A DNA stretch of 64,000 nt, from NCBI RefSeq assembly GCF_013307225.1, contig NZ_CP028942.1, positions 1,888,965 through 1,952,964 of the forward strand, written 5' to 3'. This document shows positions 18,165 to 26,789 of this stretch, piece after piece (the stretch's first letter is position 1; the number at the start of each line of letters is the position of its first letter). The notes under the pieces are model-generated. The model made no database searches. It saw only the letters and a program-made list of their open reading frames with translations, and was not told the DNA's origin. A program made the translations under genes and the position numbers. Source of the DNA: Polynucleobacter tropicus. GTDB taxonomy: Bacteria; Pseudomonadota; Gammaproteobacteria; Burkholderiales; Burkholderiaceae.

Positions 18165-19187
18165 TTACGATTCAATTTTAGGATCACGTCCCATCAATTT
18201 TTTAACAGCATCTTCAGCCTGAAGCTTGCCTGCCAATACATCACCCATCATGGCAGTGATAGGCATCTCAACATTTAATCGCTTTGCAAGATCTCCTACC
18301 GCAGCGGCACATAAAACACCCTCTACAACATGCCCTAAATTTGCCAATATTTCATCAAGAGACTTTCCTGATGCCAACTCAAGGCCAACTCGTCGATTGC
18401 GAGAAAGATTCCCTGTAGCGGTCAAGATTAAATCTCCAACGCCAGTAAGCCCCATGCAGGTCTCTGATTTACCGCCCGCAGCTTTTACTAAGCGCATCAT
18501 TTCAGCCAACCCACGCGTTAATACGGCTGCGCGCGCATTTAAGCCGAGATCTAAGCCATCGCCAATACCAGCGGCAATCGCTAAAACGTTCTTAACCGCG
18601 CCACCTAACTCAACACCAATTAAATCGTCGCTTGAATAAACGCGCATATTGCCATGATGAAAAGCGGCTTGAACAATTTTGCAAAGGCGTTCAGATGAAC
18701 TAGCAACTGTTAACGCACAAGGCATTCCAGAGCCAACCTCATGAGCAAAACTTGGGCCTGATAATGCGCCATATGCATGTTGGATACCGTGGCTATGAAG
18801 TCGATCTTCACGCTCAACCACTTGATGCGGCAATAAAGCTGTTGTGGGTTCTAATCCTTTGCAGAGCCAAACAATATTCAATGGATGGTCGGCTATCTTA
18901 AGAACCCGTGCAATAGTTTCTGACAAACCTGACATGGGAGTCGCAACCACCAAAAGATCATCAACACCAAGTCTTTTTACAGCCGCATCAAAATCACTTT
19001 CAAGGTGAAGACGCTTTGGCAAGGAGATGCCAGGTAGGTAAGCTTGGTTTTCGCCACTCTGGGCAATTGCTTTTAACTGATCCGCACTTCGAGACCACAA
19101 GCAAACATCTTCTTCACGCAGCTGACGGGCAGCTTGAGAGGCCATTGCGGTCCCCCATGCGCCAGCGCCAAGCAGTGTCACTTTCAT
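18165..19187 (-). CDS. gpsA: Glycerol-3-phosphate dehydrogenase [NAD(P)+]
   Basis: Reduces dihydroxyacetone phosphate to sn-glycerol 3-phosphate for phospholipid synthesis. The Rossmann motif VTLLGAGAWGTA opens the protein; ALSGPSFAHEV and GGAVKNVLAIAAGIGDGL contain the catalytic lysine region, and NLSRNRRVG is conserved. It has 340 aa, the usual length. Downstream of secB in the secB-gpsA order that is widespread in proteobacteria. Confidence 0.97.
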   Translation of the reverse strand: MKVTLLGAGAWGTAMASQAARQLREEDVCLWSRSADQLKAIAQSGENQAYLPGISLPKRLHLESDFDAAVKRLGVDDLLVVATPMSGLSETIARVLKIADHPLNIVWLCKGLEPTTALLPHQVVEREDRLHSHGIQHAYGALSGPSFAHEVGSGMPCALTVASSSERLCKIVQAAFHHGNMRVYSSDDLIGVELGGAVKNVLAIAAGIGDGLDLGLNARAAVLTRGLAEMMRLVKAAGGKSETCMGLTGVGDLILTATGNLSRNRRVGLELASGKSLDEILANLGHVVEGVLCAAAVGDLAKRLNVEMPITAMMGDVLAGKLQAEDAVKKLMGRDPKIES

Positions 19188-19210
19188 GATTCGTGACTTA
19201 CCTGGGAAAT

Positions 19211-19735
19211 TTAATTGGGGAGAATGATTTTGCTCTCATCAGCACCATCATTTTCAGAGCTAGCTGCAGCCTGCTGTGCCTGCATTAATCTGTGCTCATA
19301 CATGCCATGGAAATTAATTTCGTTCAGATGAATTGGTTGAAAGCCAGCACGGCTGATGACATCAGCCATATTTGAACGCAAATATGGGAACAAAATGGTT
19401 GGGCAAGTAATGCCTAACATTGGATCTACTTGCTCAGCGGGTATATTATTAAATTCAAAGATGCCGGCTTGGTTGGCTTCAACCAAGAACAATACCTTGC
19501 CCTCAACTCGGGATGTCAAGGTAGAGCTCAAGGACACCTCAAACAACTCATCATTAATTCTCTTTACAGCAATGTCCACTTCGATTTGTACTTGCGGCTC
19601 AGCTATTACCAAGAAAATTTCAGGAGCATTTGGTTGCTCAAGAGACAGGTCCTTCAAATAGATTCGCTGAATACGAAATGATGGATCTTTTGATTCAGAA
19701 TTTGCTGCACTAGGCGCAGAAGATTGTTCAGTCAT
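19211..19735 (-). CDS. secB: Protein-export chaperone SecB
   Basis: Tetrameric cytoplasmic chaperone that keeps preproteins unfolded and hands them to SecA. The family core is clear: [22 protein letters not shown] near residue 20 and [36 protein letters not shown] in the C-terminal half. It has 174 aa with a Ser/Ala-rich N-terminal extension. It lies in the rhodanese-grxC-secB-gpsA unit, the canonical neighbourhood of secB. Confidence 0.97.
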   Translation of the reverse strand: MTEQSSAPSAANSESKDPSFRIQRIYLKDLSLEQPNAPEIFLVIAEPQVQIEVDIAVKRINDELFEVSLSSTLTSRVEGKVLFLVEANQAGIFEFNNIPAEQVDPMLGITCPTILFPYLRSNMADVISRAGFQPIHLNEINFHGMYEHRLMQAQQAAASSENDGADESKIILPN

Positions 19736-19760
19736 TACAAACTTTCTTAATGTTTATCTA

Positions 19761-20015
19761 TTAAACCAATAATGGGTCAAGCTTACCAGCGCGATCCAAG
19801 GCTACTAAATCATCATATCCGCCAACATGAGTGTCGCCAATATAGATTTGTGGAACAGTCCGTCGACCCGTTCTCGTCATCATCGTTTCACGTTGAGCAG
19901 GATCACGATCAATCAAAATCTTTTCTAAATTAGTCACACCCTTCTTTACCAATAGCTTCTCAGCCATCACGCAATATGGGCAAACTTGTGTGCTGTACAT
20001 TGTTACTTGAGGCAT
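19761..20015 (-). CDS. grxC: Glutaredoxin 3
   Basis: 84-aa dithiol glutaredoxin reducing disulfides with glutathione. The active site is Cys12-Pro-Tyr-Cys15, followed by the GSH-binding RRTVPQIYIGDTHVGGYDDL region. It lies 1 bp after the rhodanese gene and 25 bp before secB. The enzymes making its cofactor (gshA, gshB) are also in this window at 25.8-28.1 kb. Confidence 0.96.
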   Translation of the reverse strand: MPQVTMYSTQVCPYCVMAEKLLVKKGVTNLEKILIDRDPAQRETMMTRTGRRTVPQIYIGDTHVGGYDDLVALDRAGKLDPLLV

Positions 20016-20016
20016 A

Positions 20017-20442
20017 TTACTTACCTTGCTTTACCAAAGGAAGAGCAGCAACCTTCCATGCCTGTACCCCACCTTCCAAAATGCCCACCTCAGAAAATCC
20101 AAGACTTTTCACTTGCGCAATAGCCTTACGCGAATGAGAGCCGGTATCGCATACCAAAACGACTGGATGCTTACGATCTAACTTCATGCCCTCAATCGAG
20201 GCAGTTAGGCCGGAAGCATTGGCTAATTTTGCACCTGGCAAATGGCCCGCCTTATAGGCATCTTCAGAGCGTAAATCCAGAACATATGCCTTGCGACGAT
20301 TAATCCAAATAGTGGCCTCTGTCGGCGATAAGCCTTTGCCGCTAATAAGCGTAGATAATGTAGGCAGGAAAAGCGCGGCGCCCGATATTAGTAACAGGGC
20401 GATAAGCGCTAAATTGTCAATTTGCGTGAGAAAGTTCATCAT
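20017..20442 (-). CDS. Membrane-anchored rhodanese-domain protein
   Basis: 141-aa protein with an N-terminal hydrophobic helix (about residues 9-30) and one rhodanese domain. The active-site loop is VCDTGSHSRK, with the catalytic cysteine preserved. Such a protein precedes grxC and secB in many proteobacteria (YibN-like). Sulfurtransferase activity is a family inference; the acceptor is unknown. Its start is 19 bp from the divergent gpmA. Confidence 0.9.
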   Translation of the reverse strand: MMNFLTQIDNLALIALLLISGAALFLPTLSTLISGKGLSPTEATIWINRRKAYVLDLRSEDAYKAGHLPGAKLANASGLTASIEGMKLDRKHPVVLVCDTGSHSRKAIAQVKSLGFSEVGILEGGVQAWKVAALPLVKQGK

Positions 20443-20461
20443 CAGATTATAGAATGGCTCT

Positions 20462-21151
20462 ATGAAACAACTTGTCCTTATTCGTCATGGCGAATCCGCC
20501 TGGAACCTTGAAAACCGCTTCACCGGCTGGGCGGATGTTGACTTAACCCCAAAAGGCACCGAACAAGCACTAGCGGCTGGTGAAAATCTTCGAAAAGCAG
20601 GCTATGAATTCGATATTGCCTACACCTCCGTTTTAAGACGCGCCATTCGCACCCTTTGGCATGTACAGGACACCATGGACCTGATGTGGATACCGGTGGT
20701 GCATAGCTGGAGATTAAATGAGCGACATTACGGTGCGCTCACTGGCTTAAATAAAGCAGAGACTGCTGCCAAGTATGGTGATGAACAGGTTCACATTTGG
20801 CGACGCTCATACGATGTGCGCCCACCACTTCTAGAAATGGATGATGAACGCAATCCAAAAAATGATACACGCTACTCCAAACTCAATCCTTCTGATATTC
20901 CTCTTGGTGAGTGCCTGAAAGATAATGTTGAGCGCGTATTACCACTTTGGAATGAATCTATTGCTCCCGCACTAAAAGCAAACAAACGTGTATTGCTTGT
21001 TGCGCACGGCAACAGCATTCGCTCCTTAATTAAATACCTTGACCAAATGTCCGATGAAGCCATCATGGAAATCAATGTACCGAATGGCGTACCTCTAGTT
21101 TATGAATTAGACGATAACCTCAAGCCAATACAACATTTCTACCTGGATTAA
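20462..21151 (+). CDS. gpmA: 2,3-bisphosphoglycerate-dependent phosphoglycerate mutase
   Basis: Glycolytic interconversion of 3- and 2-phosphoglycerate. The histidine phosphatase motif [10 protein letters not shown] contains the phosphorylated His9; [39 protein letters not shown] and [11 protein letters not shown] complete the active site. At 229 aa it has the normal dPGM length. It is followed 12 bp later by ctpA in the same direction. Confidence 0.97.
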   Translation: MKQLVLIRHGESAWNLENRFTGWADVDLTPKGTEQALAAGENLRKAGYEFDIAYTSVLRRAIRTLWHVQDTMDLMWIPVVHSWRLNERHYGALTGLNKAETAAKYGDEQVHIWRRSYDVRPPLLEMDDERNPKNDTRYSKLNPSDIPLGECLKDNVERVLPLWNESIAPALKANKRVLLVAHGNSIRSLIKYLDQMSDEAIMEINVPNGVPLVYELDDNLKPIQHFYLD

Positions 21152-21163
21152 ACCCTGAAAAAT

Positions 21164-22597
21164 ATGCGTCAATTTCTTAAGAACTTTGCACTGATCGCAA
21201 TTGGCTTGATAGCTGGTGTAACCGCCACTATTCAGCTTTCAGCAACCGCGCAACAAGGTGGACAGCTTCCGTTAGACGAGCTACGCACACTCTCAAATGT
21301 GTTTGCTCAAATCAAGCGTGAATATGTTGAGCCTATTGAAGATAAGCAGCTCTTAACAGATGCCGTCAAAGGCATGGTCAGCAGTCTTGATCCTCACTCC
21401 ACATTCTTGGATAAAAAAGATTTCGCAGAGATGCAAGAGCAAACCTCTGGGAAATTCGCAGGACTCGGAATTGAAATTACTTCTGAAGATGGCGTAGTAA
21501 AGGTTCTTAACCCAATTGAAGATAGTCCAGCCGCACGCGCTGGTTTGCAAGCGGGGGATTTAATCACTCGCTTAGATGACAAACCTGTTCGCGGCATGTC
21601 TCTTGATAAAGCAGTGCGCACTATGCGTGGTACCCCTGGCACCAAAATCACCTTAACGGTTTATCGCAAAAGTGAGGAGCGCAGCTTTCCAGTAACAATT
21701 ACGCGCGCCGAAATCAAAGTGCAATCCGTTAAAGCAAAAATTGTTGATAACGATATCGCCTGGGTTCGCATTACAAGTTTCCAAGAGCGCACCGTTCCAG
21801 ATCTTGCTAAAAAACTCACTGACCTTGCTAACCAGAATCCAAAGCTAAAAGGTGTGATTTTGGATCTTCGCAATAACGGTGGTGGCCTATTACAAGGTGC
21901 CGTTGGGGTTGCCGCGGCATTCTTACCAGCGGATGCTGTAATTGTTTCAACTAAGGGTCAGGCCCAAGATTCCAAGCAAGTCTTTAATGCGACTCCAGCC
22001 ATGTATCGCCTTAGTGAACCAGGCGACCCATTGGCAGGCGTCCCGCCCATCTTTAAAAAATTACCAATGGTCGTTTTGGTAAACGCCTATTCAGCCTCAG
22101 CATCTGAAATTGTTGCCGGTGCTTTGCAAGATTACAAGCGGGCAACCATTATCGGCAAAACGACATTTGGTAAGGGCTCTGTACAAACCGTTCGACCACT
22201 GACAAATGATTCGGCTCTAAAAATTACCACTGCCTACTACTACACGCCAAGCGGTAAATCTATTCAGGCCTTTGGCATCAAGCCAGATATTCCTGTTGAT
22301 CAAAATAAAGATGGCGATCCTGATGATGTATTGATTACGCGCGAGATTGATAGCGAAAAACATTTACGCAATAAGCAATCCGCCGAAGATAAATTAATTA
22401 AGGATCGCGAAGAGCGTCGCCTCCAAGAGCTTCAACGCATTGAAGACAAGAATGCCAAGAAAACTCCTGAAGAAAAAGAAAAGGATAAGAATAAGAAGCC
22501 TGTCGAATTAGGCAGCGCTGATGATTTCATGCTAACGCAAGCAGTCGCATTCATTAATGGCCAGCCAGTCAAACGCTCATCATCCAAGCTTGAGTAA
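21164..22597 (+). CDS. ctpA: C-terminal processing peptidase, S41 family
   Basis: Periplasmic PDZ protease that trims or degrades proteins from their C-terminus. The order is: N-terminal signal/anchor (LIAIGLIAGVTATIQLSA), the S41 cap, a PDZ domain with SPAARAGLQAGDLI, and the protease core with nucleophile serine in NAYSASASEIVAG and general-base lysine in GKTTFGKGSVQT. A highly charged Lys/Glu segment (about residues 410-450) precedes the end of the 477-aa protein. Gene order gpmA-ctpA-moeB-like is typical of Burkholderiales. Confidence 0.95.
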   Translation: MRQFLKNFALIAIGLIAGVTATIQLSATAQQGGQLPLDELRTLSNVFAQIKREYVEPIEDKQLLTDAVKGMVSSLDPHSTFLDKKDFAEMQEQTSGKFAGLGIEITSEDGVVKVLNPIEDSPAARAGLQAGDLITRLDDKPVRGMSLDKAVRTMRGTPGTKITLTVYRKSEERSFPVTITRAEIKVQSVKAKIVDNDIAWVRITSFQERTVPDLAKKLTDLANQNPKLKGVILDLRNNGGGLLQGAVGVAAAFLPADAVIVSTKGQAQDSKQVFNATPAMYRLSEPGDPLAGVPPIFKKLPMVVLVNAYSASASEIVAGALQDYKRATIIGKTTFGKGSVQTVRPLTNDSALKITTAYYYTPSGKSIQAFGIKPDIPVDQNKDGDPDDVLITREIDSEKHLRNKQSAEDKLIKDREERRLQELQRIEDKNAKKTPEEKEKDKNKKPVELGSADDFMLTQAVAFINGQPVKRSSSKLE

Positions 22598-22605
22598 TAC
22601 GCAAT

Positions 22606-23364
22606 ATGAATGACGAGCAGTTACTTCGCTATTCAAGGCATTTACTGCTTGAGGATATCGATGTTGAAGGTCAAGAGAAACTCCTGCAGGCTCATGCCCT
22701 AGTCATTGGTGCTGGTGGCTTGGGTAGTGCAGCTGCTCCATATTTAGCTGCCGCGGGTATAGGAAAAATGACCCTGGTTGATCATGATGTTGTGGAGCTT
22801 ACTAACCTGCAACGACAGGTCATGCATACCGAGCAGATGATTGGCAAAAGCAAAGTAGCCTCTGGCCAACAATTCTTAGGTCAGCTTAACTCCAGCATTC
22901 AAGTCGATATTGCTCAGGAGAAGGCTACAACTAACCTACTTGCCAAACTATTACCAACAGTTGATGTTGTTTTAGATTGCACAGACAATTTCAATACTAG
23001 GCAGCTAATCAATACTGCTTGCGTTCAATTTCAAACACCGCTCGTTTCCGGATCAGCATTGCGCTTTGATGGGCAGGTTTCAGTTTTTAATCCTCGAACC
23101 GAAACCTCCCCTTGTTATGCCTGCATCTTCTCTCCAACAGAAGAATTTGAAGAAGTCAGTTGCTCTAACATGGGCATCTTCTCTCCACTAGTCGGCATTA
23201 TCGGCACCATTCAAGCTGCGCAAGCACTTCAGGTCATTATTGGATTTGGGGAGTCACTAGTAGGGCGAATGCTGCTTTGGAATGCACGCACCACGCAAGT
23301 AGATCAAATTCGCATTTCCCGCAACCCTGACTGCCCAGTTTGCGGCAAAAAACACTCTAGCTAA
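22606..23364 (+). CDS. moeB: MoeB/ThiF family adenylyltransferase
   Basis: E1-like enzyme that adenylates the C-terminal Gly-Gly of a sulfur-carrier protein (MoaD or ThiS). The 252-aa protein has the nucleotide motif GAGGLGSAAAPYLAAAG, the catalytic arginine/asparagine region TNLQRQVMH, DCTDNF, and two zinc-binding pairs CYAC and CPVC. No rhodanese domain is fused. Whether it serves molybdopterin or thiamine synthesis cannot be decided here. Its stop overlaps the convergent ptsI stop by 4 bp. Confidence 0.9.
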   Translation: MNDEQLLRYSRHLLLEDIDVEGQEKLLQAHALVIGAGGLGSAAAPYLAAAGIGKMTLVDHDVVELTNLQRQVMHTEQMIGKSKVASGQQFLGQLNSSIQVDIAQEKATTNLLAKLLPTVDVVLDCTDNFNTRQLINTACVQFQTPLVSGSALRFDGQVSVFNPRTETSPCYACIFSPTEEFEEVSCSNMGIFSPLVGIIGTIQAAQALQVIIGFGESLVGRMLLWNARTTQVDQIRISRNPDCPVCGKKHSS

Positions 23365-25109
23365 GAGAACAAACGCTCCAAGGCTTTTGCCTGGGCTTCA
23401 GGCTCATAGGCCTTCAGAACCCGTGGGAAGCGGGCTTTTAAGATGCCCGCATTAGCCTGCAGAATTTCACGTTTGACCAACAAAAGCTGGCTGAAGTGCA
23501 TAGAAAAATCAGTCAAGCCCATCGCTAGCAATAACTTCGTCAAGCTGGGATCACCGGCCATCTCGCCACAAACTGCTACAGGCACACCGGCACGCTTCGC
23601 TTGATCAATAATGTTGGCAATTAAATTCAGAATCGCGGGATGCAATGGATCGTACAAATGCGCTACTGCATGATCTGCACGGTCAATCGCTAAAGTGTAC
23701 TGAATTAAGTCATTAGTACCGATGGATAAAAAATCAAATCGGTCAATAAATAAAGGAAGTACCAATGCAGCCGCTGGAATCTCAATCATGGCGCCCACTT
23801 GAATATTGGGATTAAATGATTGCCCGCGCTGCAGTAACTGCTGCTTCGCTTTTTCAATTAAACGAAAAGTTTCGTCAATTTCTTTTGCATGAGCGAGCAT
23901 TGGAATCATGATGCGCGCTTGACCATGAGCAGAGGCACGCAATATTGCCCTTAGCTGCGTAAGAAAAATTTCTGGTTCCGTTAAAGACCAACGAATCGCC
24001 CGCAAACCCAGTGGTGATGTGCCAGTCTGCGATACATCAGCACCACCCATACCGAGCGCCTTATCGGCGCCAACGTCAATCGTTCGAATGTTGACTGGTA
24101 AGCCATGCATGAGATCAACAACCCGACGGTATTCTTGATACTGCTGCTCTTCATCCGGCAAAGCTTGCTTGCGATCCATAAACAAAAATTCGGAACGGAA
24201 CAGGCCGACGCCCACCGCACCCAACTTGACGGCCTGCACAGCGTCTTCCGGTAATTCAATATTGGCAAAGAGTTCAATATCAACACGATCCAAAGTTTCT
24301 GTTTTGGCATGCTTTAACTGCTGGAGTTTTCGCGCATCTTTGGCGGCCTGACTTTGTAGCTTGCGATACTCCGCTAATAACTGCTCATCGGGGGCAACAA
24401 CAATAACACCCTGTTCGCCGTCCAAAATGAGCCAGTCGCCATGGCGGATCATTTCACTAGCGTGTCGCACACCAACCACCGCTGGTATCTCCATACTTCG
24501 CGCAACAATCGCAGTGTGAGAAGTTTTGCCGCCAAGATCGGTTACGAAACCAGTAAATGTATGATCTTTGAAGCGCAACATGTCATGCGGAGCAATATCA
24601 TGAGCAACAATAATTGACTCGACACCTACATCGCTCGATGGCAGGAATTCCGTCTCTAGAGTATCTTTTTGTGAATTAATCGCCTTAATAACTCGCTCGG
24701 CAACTTGCCGAATATCATTTGCACGCTCTTTTAAGTAAGGGTCTTCAATTTCGGCAAACTGCTCTAGGAGGTCGTTGAGCTCTGTTGTCAATGCCCAAGC
24801 AGCATTGAGACGTTGAGTACGAATTAATTTAAGCGGCTTCTCTGCAAGAGCAGGGTCTACCAAGATCATGCCATGCACATCTAAAAACGCCGCCATCTCT
24901 TGTGGTGCGTCTTTAGGCAAACCTTGGCGCAACTGATCAAGCTCTAAACGCACTTGATCAAAAGCATCCAATAATTTTTTGGCCTCAGCCTCTTCTTTGC
25001 CAGGCTCAACTAAATAATGACTAACCTCTAATGCTGCGCGCGAAATCAGTACAGCCTTGCCAATGGCAATGCCCTTTGATACTGGAATTCCGTGCAGCGC
25101 AAATGTCAT
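23361..25109 (-). CDS. ptsI: Phosphoenolpyruvate-protein phosphotransferase (Enzyme I)
   Basis: Transfers phosphate from PEP to HPr. The phosphorylated histidine lies in GGKTSHTAIVARSMEIPA, and the PEP-binding domain contains GLFRSEFLFMDR, FLSIGTNDLIQYTLAIDR and the active-site cysteine in VAVCGEMAGD. At 582 aa it is a full-length EI. It is the last gene of gshA-gshB-EIIA-ptsH-ptsI; no sugar permease is present nearby, so the phosphorelay is likely regulatory. Confidence 0.97.
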   Translation of the reverse strand: MTFALHGIPVSKGIAIGKAVLISRAALEVSHYLVEPGKEEAEAKKLLDAFDQVRLELDQLRQGLPKDAPQEMAAFLDVHGMILVDPALAEKPLKLIRTQRLNAAWALTTELNDLLEQFAEIEDPYLKERANDIRQVAERVIKAINSQKDTLETEFLPSSDVGVESIIVAHDIAPHDMLRFKDHTFTGFVTDLGGKTSHTAIVARSMEIPAVVGVRHASEMIRHGDWLILDGEQGVIVVAPDEQLLAEYRKLQSQAAKDARKLQQLKHAKTETLDRVDIELFANIELPEDAVQAVKLGAVGVGLFRSEFLFMDRKQALPDEEQQYQEYRRVVDLMHGLPVNIRTIDVGADKALGMGGADVSQTGTSPLGLRAIRWSLTEPEIFLTQLRAILRASAHGQARIMIPMLAHAKEIDETFRLIEKAKQQLLQRGQSFNPNIQVGAMIEIPAAALVLPLFIDRFDFLSIGTNDLIQYTLAIDRADHAVAHLYDPLHPAILNLIANIIDQAKRAGVPVAVCGEMAGDPSLTKLLLAMGLTDFSMHFSQLLLVKREILQANAGILKARFPRVLKAYEPEAQAKALERLFS

Positions 25110-25111
25110 GC

Positions 25112-25381
25112 CTATTCGCCTTCTCCAAAGCGATCATTAATTAATGCTTTGAGAGCTTCCATGGCTTCATCCGCCTTTTCGCCAACTGTCTCGAGCGTAA
25201 CAGTGCTGCCAATTCCAGCCGCCAACATCATCACCCCCATAATGCTCTTTGCATTAATTTGACGACCGTTGCGTGACAGCAATATTTCACAAGGAAATTG
25301 CGCCGCTAACTGGGATAGCTTGGCAGAGGCTCTCGCATGCAAACCCAATTTATTAATGATTTCAATTTCAGCAACAGGCAT
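25112..25381 (-). CDS. ptsH: Phosphocarrier protein HPr
   Basis: 89-aa phosphocarrier between Enzyme I and EIIA. Both regulatory sites are present: His15 in GLHARASAKL (phosphorylated by EI) and Ser46 in AKSIMGVMML, the site used by HPr kinase (HprK) in genomes that have it. It lies 2 bp before ptsI and 18 bp after the EIIA gene. Confidence 0.97.
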   Translation of the reverse strand: MPVAEIEIINKLGLHARASAKLSQLAAQFPCEILLSRNGRQINAKSIMGVMMLAAGIGSTVTLETVGEKADEAMEALKALINDRFGEGE

Positions 25382-25399
25382 TTTTTACTCCCCTCCCAT

Positions 25400-25822
25400 T
25401 TACGCTTGGCTTACTTTTGCACCTAAGCGCAAAATACCGTTCTGGCCACCAGCCAAAGCCTTCTTAGCTAACTCTTCGAGATCTTCAGTCCGATGCGAAA
25501 CGCAGCGCATTAGCATTGGAAGATTAAGTCCGGCTAAAACAACTACGGGTGTATTTAATCCTGATAGCGGCCCCAAACCTTCTAGCTTGGAAGCTACGTT
25601 TGCGGGTGTCGCGCCCATGACATCAGTCAAGATCAAAACACCATTTCCCGAATTCACTCCATAAGCGGCTTTTAAGACTCGATCAAAACTGGCTTTGATA
25701 TCTTCATGAGGTGGAATGTCCACAGCTCGAATACGCTCAGGCACAGCACCAAACGTATGCTCTACAAAGCCCAGCATTGCGCTGGCTAAAGGAGTATGTG
25801 CAACGATTACGATTCCTGCCAT
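25400..25822 (-). CDS. PTS mannose-type EIIA protein
   Basis: 140-aa IIA domain of the mannose/fructose/sorbose family. The phosphorylated histidine is His9 in VIVAHTPLA, and GVLILTDVMGATPANVA is the characteristic second motif. The ATG at 25822 is used; it starts 1 bp after the gshB stop. There are no IIB, IIC or IID genes nearby, so this is an orphan EIIA probably acting in regulation, as in other Burkholderiales. Confidence 0.93.
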   Translation of the reverse strand: MAGIVIVAHTPLASAMLGFVEHTFGAVPERIRAVDIPPHEDIKASFDRVLKAAYGVNSGNGVLILTDVMGATPANVASKLEGLGPLSGLNTPVVVLAGLNLPMLMRCVSHRTEDLEELAKKALAGGQNGILRLGAKVSQA

Positions 25823-25823
25823 T

Positions 25824-26765
25824 TTATGACACTGCCCTTTCAAGTGCCTTTAGCCAAAATTGGGGTACATCAAATTGGGTTTGATCGGTTATTTCAACAA
25901 AACAGGTTGGGCTTGTCACATTAATTTCAGTAAGACACCCGCCAATTAAATCCAATCCTACTAAGAATAAACCGCGTTGATTCAGAATGGGGGCCAACTT
26001 CTCCGCAACCCGCTTTTCAGCATCCGTTAAAGGCATTGCAACACCCTTGCCTCCAGCAGCTAAATTACCCCGAATTTCGGCACCCTGTGGAATGCGAGCC
26101 AAAGCGAATGGCACTACCTCACCACCAATAAGCAATACACGCTTATCGCCCTGAGCAATCTCCGGCAGAAAGCGTTGAACCATCAATGTTCTTGCGCCAT
26201 TCTCGCCAAGCGTTTCAACAATGCTCGCCAGATTTAAGCCATCAGCGCCAACTCTAAATACACCCATACCGCCCATACCATCAAGGGGCTTGATGACGAT
26301 ATCACGATGCTGACGATGAAACTCTTGAACCGCGCTTAACTCTCGAGTGACTAATGTTGGTGGAATCAACCCAGGGAACTCAGTAATGGAAAGTTTTTCA
26401 GAATGATCACGAACAGCACTTGGGTTATTAAATATTTTTGCACCTTGTCTTGCTGCCGCAGAGAGTAACCAAGTTGTATTGAGATACTCAATATCAAACG
26501 GAGGGTCTGTCCTCATCAAAACAGCTGAGAATATATTTAGAGATCGAGATTCAAGTTCGCCCAGTTCATACCAAGATGTCGAAGCAGGTTTAATAATCAA
26601 GCTCTGACAATCAGCAATAACTAAATTGTCTTTCCATAAAACATTGCGACTTTGGCAAAACCAAAGGCGATGCCCCGATTCTTGAGCAACACGCATCATT
26701 GCCAAAGTGGAGTCTTTCTTAACCTTGAAAGACTCTAGAGGGTCAGCAATAAATAAAAGGTCCAT
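25824..26765 (-). CDS. gshB: Glutathione synthetase
   Basis: ATP-dependent ligation of glycine to gamma-glutamylcysteine. The ATP-grasp fold shows KPLDGMGGMGVFRV, MVQRFLPEIAQGDKRVLLIGGE and EINVTSPT. At 313 aa it is of normal prokaryotic size. It is 24 bp downstream of gshA and 1 bp upstream of the PTS EIIA gene. Confidence 0.97.
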   Translation of the reverse strand: MDLLFIADPLESFKVKKDSTLAMMRVAQESGHRLWFCQSRNVLWKDNLVIADCQSLIIKPASTSWYELGELESRSLNIFSAVLMRTDPPFDIEYLNTTWLLSAAARQGAKIFNNPSAVRDHSEKLSITEFPGLIPPTLVTRELSAVQEFHRQHRDIVIKPLDGMGGMGVFRVGADGLNLASIVETLGENGARTLMVQRFLPEIAQGDKRVLLIGGEVVPFALARIPQGAEIRGNLAAGGKGVAMPLTDAEKRVAEKLAPILNQRGLFLVGLDLIGGCLTEINVTSPTCFVEITDQTQFDVPQFWLKALERAVS

Positions 26766-26789
26766 ATTTTTAGCTCTAAAAGCTGATGC

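Noticed and set aside
18226..18639. 137-codon open frame antisense to gpsA.
   Set aside because: Proline/serine-rich shadow translation of the conserved gpsA coding strand; no independent support.
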